Below are positions 1 through 9,258 of a stretch of DNA of 64,000 nucleotides, in pieces (position 1 is the first letter of the stretch; each line of letters begins with the position of its first letter). Made by a program: the position numbers and the translations under genes. The notes beneath the pieces are model-generated. The model was not told where the DNA came from and made no database searches. It worked only from the letters and a program-made list of their open reading frames with translations. This stretch comes from Emticicia soli (lineage in GTDB: Bacteria > Bacteroidota > Bacteroidia > Cytophagales > Spirosomataceae), in assembly GCF_037860775.1 (NCBI RefSeq), contig NZ_JBBEWC010000001.1:496001-560000 (forward strand), read 5' to 3'.

Positions 1-378
1 AAGCCTTTTAGTATGGAAGAACTACTGATGCGAATGAAAGCTATTTTCCGCCGTATCAATAAACAGGAGTCAGATATTCCAAATAACGTTTTTCAGATAG
101 GAGAATATGCTTTTGATGCCCAGACAAATACGCTGGCGCACAATGGCACTCAGAATAAACTCACCACAAAAGAATCAGAATTGTTGAAATTACTTTGTCA
201 GAACAAGAATCAATCAGTGAGCAGAAGCTTTGCCTTAAAACTCATCTGGGGCGACGATAGCTATTTCAATGCCCGTAGTATGGATGTTTATATCACAAAG
301 CTCCGCAAACACCTGAAAGATGATACGTCAATACAAATCATGAATATGCATGGCGAGGGCTTTAAGTTAATTGTTTAG
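1..378 (+). CDS. OmpR-family response regulator, C-terminal part (5' end outside window)
   Basis: The reading frame is open from the first base and begins with Lys-Pro-Phe-Ser, the usual end of a receiver domain, so the phosphoacceptor part lies before the window. What remains is a short linker and a winged-helix DNA-binding domain of the OmpR/PhoB type: a strand-rich start, the LTTKESELLKLL helix, the recognition region around WGDDSYFNARSMDVYITKLRKHL and the final wing ending in GEGFKL. The first visible ATG (position 13) is internal and should not be taken as the start. It presumably works with a sensor kinase encoded upstream. The target genes cannot be told from this fragment. The gene ends in a strong hairpin shared with the convergent dipeptidase gene. 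Confidence 0.93.
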   Translation, partial: KPFSMEELLMRMKAIFRRINKQESDIPNNVFQIGEYAFDAQTNTLAHNGTQNKLTTKESELLKLLCQNKNQSVSRSFALKLIWGDDSYFNARSMDVYITKLRKHLKDDTSIQIMNMHGEGFKLIV

Positions 379-410
379 AACAAGCCTTTTATTCATAAAA
401 CACAATAAAA

Positions 411-460
411 TAGCAAAGAGCCAATTGGTAGATGTTTAGTTACCAATTGGCTCTTTGCTA
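411..460. terminator. Bidirectional terminator between convergent genes
   Basis: A perfect 20-bp inverted repeat (411-430 with 441-460) around a 10-base loop. It lies between the stop of the response regulator (378) and the stop of the dipeptidase on the other strand (488), so it can serve both. Confidence 0.8.
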
Positions 461-487
461 AAATACACAATTTATTGAAAGCTACAC

Positions 488-2149
488 TTAGAGTTGCATA
501 TCGTAACTGATTGGTCCGTTTTTATAATTTGTCAGCCTTAACCAATCTGAAGAATACCCAATACCAATAGCCATTGTATTTTGCGGTCGGCTTGGTTTTG
601 GGTTAATATAACCATCCGAATATTTTGCAATCAGCCTGTCTGCTAACTCCCACCAAACCTTAACTACTGCATCGGCATTTGTATTACACAATGCAGTAAG
701 TTCGTCTCGTGAGCAGCCTTGGCTAACTTTTAGGTCCCACTCTTCAATAAGCTTTGTCTGTGCTTCTTCCAAACTTAACTGTAATGGTTGTATATCAGTT
801 TTGCATATCCGTTGAAAATTAAGTCGAGCCCAGTTTGCCACGAAGTCAAACGCCCACCAGGCAGCATCTCTGCTAAATTTCTGAGGGTCACCAATCTGGT
901 AGGTTTTACTCAATTGCTCAGCTTTTGCCAGAAACGGCACAAAACAAGTGGTATATGATACATCTGGCCCATACCAACACACACCTTTGGTCAGTTCAGG
1001 TGCTTTTGGTCGGGTTTGTAGTACATAAGTATATCCTTGATAAAAAACTGATACAGGTCTTTCCCATGCACCATAGAGTTTATGTTCTGACACATCATAA
1101 CTTGCCCCATCGTAGCTTCCATAAAAACGTGTAGGGTCGCCATAGGGTCCGGCTGCTATCCCTTTAGTCATATCAAACTGTGTACCTTCATAGTGGTCTC
1201 TGTAAAGAGCAAATATATCCTTTACTTCCAGTTTATCTTTTGGAGATATAGAAAATGCATAGTCTGTAGTAAAGCCATCTGTTACCCAAGGACTTAAGCC
1301 AAGGTCAGGATTAACCCTGTCAAAAACTCGCCATACCCTTCTTAATGAGTAATAAGGATGGTTATACTCACCCTCACTAATGGCAGAAAGCCAGTCTACA
1401 GGGCCTTCTGTTGGTAACCAACCCAATTTTTTAAGACCGGAAAGCAGCAAACTTGAAAAAATCTGGTCTTCGCTATTTGGCGTTATTTCACGAATCCGAA
1501 ACTCATTGGCCGCAACGAAAACAGTACCATCAGGCACACGTTGGGCAATCCAAGCCGAATGATATTCAGTGTCAGGTAGTGCACACATTTCAAATACCCA
1601 AGCCTCTTTTTCGTCTGCCACAAGCAAGGTTTCACCAGTAGAAAAATATCCATATTCATCAATCAGCGCTCCCATTAACTCTACTGCATCACGTGCAAAC
1701 TTACAACGTTCTAGCGCTATTCGTGATAGTTCAGCACTGTAAAACAATCGGCAGTGTTGTCCGGTTTTTTCCGCTTGCTCTTGAGTTACAGGGTTCTGCG
1801 GCATATATTTGGCTCCATTGGTACATTCGCCAAACATCAGGTTATGCTCATTCATAATACCGTAGCTTCCGTCAAAATAAGCATAAGTATGAGCAACTTG
1901 AGGTATTTCACCGATAGGCGGGGTTTCTGGCCAACCCTCTGTGTCATAACCTGGGCCGCGGTCTTTACTTACGAGGCGAGGGTAGCCATCGTTAATACCG
2001 GCAACTATTTTACGCATACTGCCGGGTGAATGGTCTTGTGCCGGAACGAATATTAAACGCTGGTCAGAAAGTTCGTTATCATCTGAATGGGTAACAATCA
2101 TGGAGCCATCTTTGGTGGCGCCACAAGTGATTATCATTGTTGTACACAT
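488..2149 (-). CDS. C69-family dipeptidase (PepD/U34-like Ntn hydrolase)
   Basis: The protein starts Met-Cys-Thr-Thr-Met followed by an ATKDGSMIVTHSDDNE segment. This matches C69 (formerly U34) dipeptidases, in which Cys2 becomes the N-terminal nucleophile once Met is removed. The length (553 aa) is within the family's range. There is no signal peptide and a leader would block the nucleophile, so a cytoplasmic peptidase exposing Cys2 by methionine removal is likely. The family hydrolyses dipeptides; the substrate here is not evident. It lies 119 bp downstream of the decarboxylase-like gene on the same strand with no clear terminator between, so co-transcription is plausible. Together they could release and then use an amino acid, but that is inference. 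Confidence 0.88.
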   Translation of the reverse strand: MCTTMIITCGATKDGSMIVTHSDDNELSDQRLIFVPAQDHSPGSMRKIVAGINDGYPRLVSKDRGPGYDTEGWPETPPIGEIPQVAHTYAYFDGSYGIMNEHNLMFGECTNGAKYMPQNPVTQEQAEKTGQHCRLFYSAELSRIALERCKFARDAVELMGALIDEYGYFSTGETLLVADEKEAWVFEMCALPDTEYHSAWIAQRVPDGTVFVAANEFRIREITPNSEDQIFSSLLLSGLKKLGWLPTEGPVDWLSAISEGEYNHPYYSLRRVWRVFDRVNPDLGLSPWVTDGFTTDYAFSISPKDKLEVKDIFALYRDHYEGTQFDMTKGIAAGPYGDPTRFYGSYDGASYDVSEHKLYGAWERPVSVFYQGYTYVLQTRPKAPELTKGVCWYGPDVSYTTCFVPFLAKAEQLSKTYQIGDPQKFSRDAAWWAFDFVANWARLNFQRICKTDIQPLQLSLEEAQTKLIEEWDLKVSQGCSRDELTALCNTNADAVVKVWWELADRLIAKYSDGYINPKPSRPQNTMAIGIGYSSDWLRLTNYKNGPISYDMQL

Positions 2150-2268
2150 ATTTTAGGGTATGTTTGTAGAATTTTTAAAATTATACTGTACTATCTTTTA
2201 TGTTCTTCTTACAAGAAGCATTCATGCCAACATAGTATTATATCGGGACACCCTAATTACTTAAACTT

Positions 2269-3606
2269 TTAACACTTACAATACCATTGGCCGATTTGCG
2301 AGCCAATATTGGTACCATAATTACTTGCGCCTGCACTACTGCCTGGTGGTGGTGGTTGCTGAGGATAAGCAACGCCTGCTTCATTCATAAATATCAATTG
2401 TTTGTCTGGCAGATTTTGGTAAATAACTACAAATGAAGAGCCGCCATAATGAAACATCCCCATTTCATCGCCTTTTTTAACCTGTGCACCCTGTACCATA
2501 CCGCTGTCGAATTGAACAGTAGACACCTCACTCATGCCCAATGGAAGGCAACAGATATAGCCATAATCTTCGGTTTTAATAAGAATGAGGCCGCGTGCAT
2601 TTACTTCAGCCAAATATGGAGTAGAAGCTGTGGTTGCCCCTCCATAATCAGGTAATACCAGCTTACTAAAGAAACAGCCCGGAATTACCAGTGGGTCAAA
2701 AACAACTTCGCCATTTACAGGCACCCACCAACGATGAAAATTGTAAGGGTTGAGATAGGTCTGAAATACATACCCTCCATCGAATATGTCAGCCAAACCC
2801 AGACTTTTAATATAAGCATCTTGCGTAGGGTCAGGCGAACTAAAAATATCGTCTAATGAATACGGCATACCCTTTAGCCAGAAAACATCTTTGCGTTTGA
2901 CCTGAGGCTGCCAGCAGAAAAGTGAACCATCATTAGGGCAGATAACAATCTGATTAGTATCTGGCCCAGCAATTGGGCGTTCTTTTGCAGGATCCTTAAA
3001 TACTCTTGTAAAGAAAGAATCCCACGAGTTCCAGTAAGGGAGAGACTCGTTATCTTTTTTCCAAAGATCAAATTGATATTGCTTTTTGGCTGTGTAAGAG
3101 AGCCACTGCTCGCCTTCAACTGAAAATCCCGAGTTTGATGCTGTTGAATCCAGAAATATAGACCATTCGTTCAGAATAGCTCCCATTTTATCATTGAACA
3201 TTGGCAGGCGGAACAGTGTGCTGCCGCCAAGCGTAGCATCAATGCCCACCACAAGTGCTGAAAACGGCAAGCCAACCAAATCATTATTTATGAATTGCGG
3301 TGCCATATTAAGAATCGTGTTGAATCCATTCAGAAGCGTATCTAAATCGGGAATTCTTGGAATAGGAGCTTCTTTAGTTGATTGATTAGAATCTACAATA
3401 TTGCCATTTTGCTGAAACGCATTATTAGCTAAATACGTAAGCACATCGTTACTTAATATCAGGTCTCGTAGTGCCTGAATGCTAGGAGAAAGCTCTGTAG
3501 GCTCTGTGTTAAGAATCATTTCGAAGAAAAGCCGAAAAGATTCTCTGCTTGGGTTGGGTATCCAACCACTTTGCATGTTAAATGGTATGAGTTGATGCTG
3601 TAGCAT
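2269..3606 (-). CDS. Soluble phosphatidylserine-decarboxylase-family protein with N-terminal PSDC-like domain
   Basis: The C-terminal half carries the pyruvoyl-enzyme signature: NDG around residue 226, YNFHRWWVPVNG with His291, and FHYGGSSFVVIY in which Gly389-Ser390 is the expected self-cleavage site that forms the pyruvoyl group. The GGSS form is typical of eukaryotic-like and secondary-metabolism members rather than the LGST of E. coli Psd. Residues about 90-180 resemble the PSDC domain found before the catalytic part in such enzymes. There is no membrane anchor. Known relatives with this layout include amino-acid decarboxylases such as fungal PsiD, so a free amino acid may be the substrate instead of phosphatidylserine; this is inference. 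The Pro-rich tail ends in Cys-Lys-Cys. It is the likely first gene of a pair with the C69 dipeptidase. Confidence 0.85.
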   Translation of the reverse strand: MLQHQLIPFNMQSGWIPNPSRESFRLFFEMILNTEPTELSPSIQALRDLILSNDVLTYLANNAFQQNGNIVDSNQSTKEAPIPRIPDLDTLLNGFNTILNMAPQFINNDLVGLPFSALVVGIDATLGGSTLFRLPMFNDKMGAILNEWSIFLDSTASNSGFSVEGEQWLSYTAKKQYQFDLWKKDNESLPYWNSWDSFFTRVFKDPAKERPIAGPDTNQIVICPNDGSLFCWQPQVKRKDVFWLKGMPYSLDDIFSSPDPTQDAYIKSLGLADIFDGGYVFQTYLNPYNFHRWWVPVNGEVVFDPLVIPGCFFSKLVLPDYGGATTASTPYLAEVNARGLILIKTEDYGYICCLPLGMSEVSTVQFDSGMVQGAQVKKGDEMGMFHYGGSSFVVIYQNLPDKQLIFMNEAGVAYPQQPPPPGSSAGASNYGTNIGSQIGQWYCKC

Positions 3607-3911
3607 TTTGCGTATTTTTTAAGGTGTTTTAATTTTTTAGATTTTCGCGTGCAGTTTGTTTTTAAGTGGGTTCCGGCGCCCGCTTTTCAAAAATTTTTGA
3701 TGATGTGAATTTAAAAAGACCGAATAACAAAAAAACGAGTAAAAATACCTCTTTTTGAAAAAGGGGATTTTTACTCGTTTCTAATAAAAAAATAGATTTA
3801 GCTATTGCCTTAGCACAAAGTTCTAAAGTAATTACAGGGCTTTAGAATTTGCTCGGTTTACTATTATAGACCTTACTTTTAGATGAAAACTAGTATATAC
3901 TTTTACTATTA
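3607..3911. other. Non-coding gap between rpoN and the decarboxylase gene
   Basis: About 300 bp without a credible gene. It holds the rpoN terminator (3733-3780) and a weaker imperfect stem (3819-3828 with 3840-3849) nearer the rpoN stop. The remainder, upstream of the decarboxylase start, must contain that gene's promoter, but no TAnnTTTG element was found. Confidence 0.6.
3733..3780 (-). terminator. Rho-independent terminator downstream of rpoN
   Basis: Long, slightly imperfect hairpin (3733-3756 with 3758-3780). Read on the minus strand it ends in a run of seven T. It lies about 130 bp after the rpoN stop. Confidence 0.7.
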
Positions 3912-5387
3912 TTATAACTGCTTGCGTAGGCGAGCTACAGGAATATTTAATTGTTCACGATATTTGGCTACTGTGCGGCGTGCAATGTTATAACCACGCT
4001 TATTGAGCATTTTTTCGAGTTTATCGTCTGAAAGTGGCGAGTTCTTTGGTTCGTTTTCTATCAGTTCTTTCAAAATGTTTTTTACTTCACGGCTAGAGGC
4101 ATCTTCGCCCGAATCTGTTGCAATACCCTCAGAAAAGAAGTATTTGAGCGGATAGATACCAAAATCGGTCTGAACTGCTTTGCTATTTGCTACACGTGAA
4201 ACAGTTGAGATGTCCATTTCAATCCGGTTTGCAATATCTTTCAGAATCATCGGTCGTAGCTTTGATTCATCACCATCGAGAAAGAAATCTCTCTGGTATT
4301 CAACAATCGCTTTCATGGTTTTCAGAAGCGTTTGCTGGCGTTGCTTAATGGCATCAATAAACCACTTGGCAGCATCTAGTTTCTGCTTCACAAAAGTTAC
4401 CGTTTCTTTAATGCTTTTATGCTGAGCCGAACCATTTTTGTCGGTTTTATCATAAGTATCAAGCATTTCGGCAAAAGAGCGGCTTACTCTTAACTCTGGT
4501 GCATTTTTAGAATTGAGTATTACATCGAGCTTGCCATTGCTGTTGGTTACAATAAAGTCAGCCATCAAATACGCCGCAGTACTATCACCATTACCTGTAT
4601 TACCGGGCTTAGGGTTCAGGCGGGTAATAATTCGTATAGCTTCTTTCATTGTTTCATCGTCAATGTCGATGCGCCGCTGAATTTTTTCGTAATGTTTTTT
4701 AGTAAACTCGTCGAAGTGGTCAGTTATAATTTTAACGGCTACTTCTACCTCAATATCTTCCTGGTCTTTTCTTTCCAATTGAAGCAAAAGGCACTCTCTC
4801 AGGTCTCTGGCACCAATACCGGCTGGCTCAAAAGTCTGTACTTTTTTAAGGATAACCGCAAGTTCGTCTTCAGTAGTATAAATATTTTGCGTAAAAGCTA
4901 AATCATTACAGATAGAACGCAGCGGCCGGCGGATGTAACCATCTTCTTCAATACTGCCAATGAGTTGCATCCCTATGGCTTCTTGTCTTGTATCTAAGCG
5001 TAAGTAACCCAATTGTTGAACAAGCGATTCGGCAAGTGTATTTGTAGCAATTACAGGCATTGCATCTCTGTCTTCGTCTCCCCAGCCATCGCCATACATT
5101 TTATATCCGGCGTAATCGTCCTGGTCTAAGTATTGTTTTACATCTAACCCCTCGTAGCGCTCATATTCTCCGTATTCGTCATAGTCGTCTCCATAATCAT
5201 CGTCTTCATAATCGTCTTTCACACGCTCATCCATGTCCATACCCTCTTCTAAAGCCGGATTTATCTCAAGTTCTTCTTCTATTCTTTGTTCTAATTCAGC
5301 TGTGGGGATTTGCAACAGCTTGATGAACTGTATCTGCTGAGGAGACAGCCGCTGCTGAAGCGATTGATTGAGGCTTAGTTTTTGCAT
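3912..5387 (-). CDS. rpoN: RNA polymerase sigma-54 factor RpoN
   Basis: Full-length sigma-54 (491 aa). Region I is the Gln/Leu-rich start (LSLNQSLQQRLSPQQIQFIKLLQIP-type). It is followed by a strongly acidic region II (residues about 48-85, many Asp/Glu/Tyr), the core-binding region, a helix-turn-helix (DISTVSRV) and the RpoN box ARRTVAKYR close to the C-terminus. It directs transcription from -24/-12 promoters and needs AAA+ activators; none is encoded in this window. The gene is monocistronic, flanked by its own terminator and by the terminator of the efflux operon. A parS-like 16-mer lies within its coding sequence (4188-4203). Confidence 0.98.
   Translation of the reverse strand: MQKLSLNQSLQQRLSPQQIQFIKLLQIPTAELEQRIEEELEINPALEEGMDMDERVKDDYEDDDYGDDYDEYGEYERYEGLDVKQYLDQDDYAGYKMYGDGWGDEDRDAMPVIATNTLAESLVQQLGYLRLDTRQEAIGMQLIGSIEEDGYIRRPLRSICNDLAFTQNIYTTEDELAVILKKVQTFEPAGIGARDLRECLLLQLERKDQEDIEVEVAVKIITDHFDEFTKKHYEKIQRRIDIDDETMKEAIRIITRLNPKPGNTGNGDSTAAYLMADFIVTNSNGKLDVILNSKNAPELRVSRSFAEMLDTYDKTDKNGSAQHKSIKETVTFVKQKLDAAKWFIDAIKQRQQTLLKTMKAIVEYQRDFFLDGDESKLRPMILKDIANRIEMDISTVSRVANSKAVQTDFGIYPLKYFFSEGIATDSGEDASSREVKNILKELIENEPKNSPLSDDKLEKMLNKRGYNIARRTVAKYREQLNIPVARLRKQL
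4188..4203. other. parS-like site inside rpoN
   Basis: TGCTACACGTGAAACA matches the ParB-binding consensus TGTTNCACGTGAAACA at 15 of 16 positions (one change, position 3). It is in coding sequence, so it may be coincidental, but two clear parS sites occur 43 kb away in the same window. Confidence 0.4.
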
Positions 5388-5694
5388 GGGATACGTAGAA
5401 TTTTTTCATTTATAAATTGGCCTTTTAAAGACCCTCTCCACATTTTTCGTGCCAAAGTACATGGGTCAATAATTAAAGAAATATAATTTTTAATTACTGA
5501 ACAAGTTTTTGTTGAAAAAAATTATAATTTTCAACAAAAAAACTCATAAAATACTCAAAATCAATTAAATGTGAAGCAATATTTTTATATAAAGAAAAAA
5601 TATTTTTTTTAAGAAAAAACCGAAAGCAATAAAAACAAACCCCTACAAGACGTATATCCTGTAGGGGTTTGAAGACCTTTTTTAAGGGTATTTT
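5388..5694. other. A+T-rich gap upstream of rpoN
   Basis: About 307 bp. It contains the efflux-operon terminator at 5636-5671 and a very A+T-rich stretch (5480-5635) that presumably includes the rpoN promoter. No TAnnTTTG match and no gene were found. Confidence 0.55.
5636..5671 (-). terminator. Terminator of the RND efflux operon
   Basis: Stem 5636-5649 with 5658-5671 (13 of 14 paired), built around CAAACCCCTACA. On the minus strand it runs into a T-rich tract. It lies 23 bp after the pump gene's stop. Confidence 0.8.
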
Positions 5695-8600
5695 TTAAGC
5701 AACAGCTCCTTTGGTTTCGCTAGATTTTTGCTTGTTTTTACGGAAGTATTTATCTCTTACTCTCTCGTTGATGTAATACATGCAGGGCACTATTACAAGC
5801 GTAAGAACAGTAGAAAATGTTAGACCAAAAATAATTGTCCAGGCCAGAATACCCCAGAATACTGCACTATCACCACCGATAAAGATATGCGGGTTAAATT
5901 CAGTAAATAAAGTAACAAAGTCCATACTTAAACCTAGTGCAAGCGGCACAAGACCAAGAACGGCTGCCGAGGCCGTAAGAAGAACAGGCGTAAGACGTAC
6001 ACCACCTGCTTCAACAATTGCTTGTTTTAGCGGATATCCCCTCTCTCTTAATTCATCGGTAAACTCTATCAGCAAGATCCCGTTCTTTACAACTATACCA
6101 GCCAAAGCAATAATACCCACACCTGACATAATAACTGAGAAGGTCATACCAAAGACCATGAATCCTAAAAATACCCCAATGAACGAAAGCAAAATTGTTA
6201 CAAAGATGATAATCGGTTTTACTACAGAGTTAAACTGCGTTGCCAGAATCAGGTAGATAAGTAAGACTGCTGCCCCCAGTGCTCCCATCAAGAACATCAT
6301 TGATTCCATTTGCTCTTCTTGTTCTCCACCCATTTTTACAGAGTATCCGCTCGGAACTTCCATTCTATTAATAACCTTGCTTTGTATCTCGGCTACAATT
6401 TCGTTGGCATTGTAACCATTTAGTACTTCTGAGCCAAGGGTAATGATTCTGGATTGGTCTTTACGGTTAATCTGGCTAAAGGTTGTTGAGTAACTAATGT
6501 TTGCTATTGAGTTCAATGGCACTTGGCGCAAAACACCGCCCATGTTCATATCACGATAGGTGATATTCATGCTCAATAGTTTTTCAATCTGGTTACGGTC
6601 ATCAGCTTTCAAACGCAACTGAATCGGGTATTCATCTTTGTCATCTCTGAATTTTGATATTTCGGCACCAAACAAGGCGGTACGAACAGCCATAGCTACC
6701 TGCGACGTACTGATACCTTCACGTTGGGCTTTTACCTTATCTACATCAATGATAATTTCAGGCTTATTGGTAATCAGGTCAGACTTTAACTCTTCAATAC
6801 CTTTGATATTCTCTTTTTCGATATTCTTGCGAACTTCTTTTTCGAGTTTAATCAAAGTATTAAAGTCATCACCCACAATTTCAATCGAAATTGGTTTACC
6901 TGTTGGCGGGCCATTATTTTCACGTTGTACCGAAATCTCAGTTCCCGGAATCCCCTTAATCTCGTTTCTCATTTCATCAAGCAACTTAGCTGATGAAATA
7001 TCGCCACGCTCTTCTTTCTTCACAAAGGCTATTGTTACTTTAGATTTATGCGGCGTAGCCGAACGGTCAGGGTTAAAGGGGTCTCCGGCATTTTTACCTA
7101 CGTTTGATATAACCGAGTTAATAGCTTCTTGTGCCTTATTTTTATTGATAACCCCAAAAACTTTTTTCTCAATTACCTTCGTAACTGAGTCGGTTACTCT
7201 GGCATCGGTACCTACCGGCATTACATTATATACATATATATAGTCAGGCTCACCACTTGGGAAGAAAATAACCTTTGGCTGAACCACACCTAACATCACA
7301 AAAGTAAATATCAACAAGCCAAACATGGCTACGACAGCAAATACCGGACGGTAGCCTGTGATAATCCATGAGATAAGTTTTCTATAAGCATTTTTGAAAC
7401 GAGGCAAGGCATTATCCTGAAAAGGAAGAATCACTTTTGGTGTCAGCACAAAATGATTGAATACATATAGTATAGCAATCAACACGATGAAGTTACCGAT
7501 ACCAACGTTAATCAAATAAGCAGGTAAGGCCACAATTGCCATGATAATGAGTGGGCGACGAATAGACTTAAAGCTTGTATCTTCGTGTTGCTCGTCTTCG
7601 TGGCGTCTCATGAATGAAATGGCAAATACAGGGTTTATCACATACGCCACAATCAACGAAGCAAGTAGTGTATAGATAAGTGTAATAGGTAAGAATTTCA
7701 TAAACTCACCTACAATACCCGGCCAGAATAAAAGCGGGAAGAATGGCGCAATGGTAGTTAATGTTCCTGATAATACAGGCAGGAACACTTCTGACGCTGC
7801 CAGACTCACGGCTTCTTTAATACTCAAATTCTTGAATCTGTTAAATAATCGGTGGGCATTCTCGATAACCACAATGGCATCGTCAACCACAATACCCAAA
7901 CCTAACAGAAAGGCAAATAACACGATAGTGTTCAGCGTAAAGCCTGAAAACCATAGCGGAATAAAGGCAATCAATGCCGAAAGCGGTACTGATAAGGCTA
8001 CAAAGATGGCATCTCGCACACCCATAAAGAACATCAATACAATTACCACGAAAATAAAACCAAGTACAACTGTATTAATCAAGTCGGCAATTTCGCTTTT
8101 TACACGCTCCGATGTATCGGCTGTAACTCTTGCTTCTAATCCTTTAGGAAAACGTTCGTTACGATATTTCTCCAATAAAACCTCAATACGCTCTGATACA
8201 TCAATAACACTTGCACCTGCTCTTTTAATGATGTTAAGCGTTACAACTCGTTTATTATCTAAACGGGCAAAATCTTGTTGCTCTTCGCTGCTGTCAACAA
8301 CTTCTGCTACATCGCCTAGTCTTACAGTAGCGCCTGTTGAGCTGCGTATCTGTACATCTTGTATCTGATATACATCTTTAAACTCGCCTTTTACACGAAT
8401 CGTACGGCGTACGTTATCAACATTAAGCTCACCACCTGATATATTGATGTTTTCACCTTGAATTGCGGTTTGAATATCGTAGAATGTCAAACCTGTTGAC
8501 TGCATCTTGTAAAGGTCAAGATTAATCTGAATTTCTCTTTTGAGTGTACCAACAATATCAACCTTTGTGATCTCTGGGTACGACTCTATATCATCTTGTA

Positions 8601-9141
8601 GTTCTTCTGCATAATCTTTTAATTTTTCTAATGGAAAATTACCTGCCAGGTTGATATTCATGATTGGAAACTCCGAAAAGTTTACATCTTGTGCTGTTGG
8701 GCCACTATCGACTTTTTGAGGCAAATCTCTTCTTGCTTTATCAATGGCATCACGCACACGTTGCAAAGCTGCTTCAATTTGTACATCCGGGTTAAATTCA
8801 ACCAGAATAACCGAAACATCTTGCAAGGCATTTGATTTAATACGCTTTACGCCGGTGATAGTTTTTAACTGTTTCTCGATTGGCTTATTGATTACGTTTT
8901 CTATATCTGATGGCGTAGTACCAAAATAGATAGTCTGAACGTAAATCTGAGGCACTTTAATATCAGGGAACTGTTCTTTCGGAAGGTTGAAGTAAATACC
9001 CAAACCTGCCATAAATAGCATCACCGTAAAAATATAGACCGTGGTTTGGTTGTTTCCTAACCACCTAACCATATTGTAGATCATTCCACTACCATGTGGA
9101 AGGTCCTGATCTTGTAAATCTTGGAATTTATCTTTGTCCAT
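5695..9141 (-). CDS. RND-family efflux pump, inner-membrane subunit
   Basis: A 1148-aa AcrB/HAE1-like proton-driven transporter. Visible features are the N-terminal transmembrane helix (about residues 32-50), a large periplasmic porter domain, the helix-4 motif GLGIVVDDAIVV with the proton-relay pair Asp420-Asp421, and a second half repeating the fold (helices around 940-1110, including GIVVKNGILLIEF). It is longer than E. coli AcrB (about 1050 aa). The additional residues include a membrane segment around 540-590 in the middle of the protein (IMAIVALPAYLINVGIGNFIV-like region). It forms a tripartite pump with the adaptor and TolC genes upstream in the same operon. Substrates are unknown. The operon's own TetR gene suggests induction by an exported compound. 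Confidence 0.95.
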   Translation of the reverse strand: MDKDKFQDLQDQDLPHGSGMIYNMVRWLGNNQTTVYIFTVMLFMAGLGIYFNLPKEQFPDIKVPQIYVQTIYFGTTPSDIENVINKPIEKQLKTITGVKRIKSNALQDVSVILVEFNPDVQIEAALQRVRDAIDKARRDLPQKVDSGPTAQDVNFSEFPIMNINLAGNFPLEKLKDYAEELQDDIESYPEITKVDIVGTLKREIQINLDLYKMQSTGLTFYDIQTAIQGENINISGGELNVDNVRRTIRVKGEFKDVYQIQDVQIRSSTGATVRLGDVAEVVDSSEEQQDFARLDNKRVVTLNIIKRAGASVIDVSERIEVLLEKYRNERFPKGLEARVTADTSERVKSEIADLINTVVLGFIFVVIVLMFFMGVRDAIFVALSVPLSALIAFIPLWFSGFTLNTIVLFAFLLGLGIVVDDAIVVIENAHRLFNRFKNLSIKEAVSLAASEVFLPVLSGTLTTIAPFFPLLFWPGIVGEFMKFLPITLIYTLLASLIVAYVINPVFAISFMRRHEDEQHEDTSFKSIRRPLIIMAIVALPAYLINVGIGNFIVLIAILYVFNHFVLTPKVILPFQDNALPRFKNAYRKLISWIITGYRPVFAVVAMFGLLIFTFVMLGVVQPKVIFFPSGEPDYIYVYNVMPVGTDARVTDSVTKVIEKKVFGVINKNKAQEAINSVISNVGKNAGDPFNPDRSATPHKSKVTIAFVKKEERGDISSAKLLDEMRNEIKGIPGTEISVQRENNGPPTGKPISIEIVGDDFNTLIKLEKEVRKNIEKENIKGIEELKSDLITNKPEIIIDVDKVKAQREGISTSQVAMAVRTALFGAEISKFRDDKDEYPIQLRLKADDRNQIEKLLSMNITYRDMNMGGVLRQVPLNSIANISYSTTFSQINRKDQSRIITLGSEVLNGYNANEIVAEIQSKVINRMEVPSGYSVKMGGEQEEQMESMMFLMGALGAAVLLIYLILATQFNSVVKPIIIFVTILLSFIGVFLGFMVFGMTFSVIMSGVGIIALAGIVVKNGILLIEFTDELRERGYPLKQAIVEAGGVRLTPVLLTASAAVLGLVPLALGLSMDFVTLFTEFNPHIFIGGDSAVFWGILAWTIIFGLTFSTVLTLVIVPCMYYINERVRDKYFRKNKQKSSETKGAVA

Positions 9142-9198
9142 AATCTAAAACCTCTGAAAGGCTTTTATGATTGTTTAAATGATTTTGATATGAAGACA

Positions 9199-9251
9199 CA
9201 GAAAAGTATTATGCTAGCAAACTAAGTTTGTTTTCTCTAGCATATTTTCTG
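9199..9251 (-). other. Intercistronic hairpin inside the efflux operon
   Basis: In the 117-bp gap between the adaptor and pump genes, nested inverted repeats can form one long interrupted stem: CAGAAAA (9199-9205) with TTTTCTG (9245-9251), TATGCTAG (9210-9217) with CTAGCATA (9237-9244), and CAAAC with GTTTG (9218-9222, 9226-9230). There is no T-run, so mRNA processing, partial attenuation or a protein-binding site are possible. Confidence 0.5.
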
Positions 9252-9258
9252 TTTCTAA

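Noticed and set aside
5780..8368. Open frames of 150-205 codons antisense to the RND pump gene
   Set aside because: Shadow frames of a conserved transporter; no start context or homology pattern.
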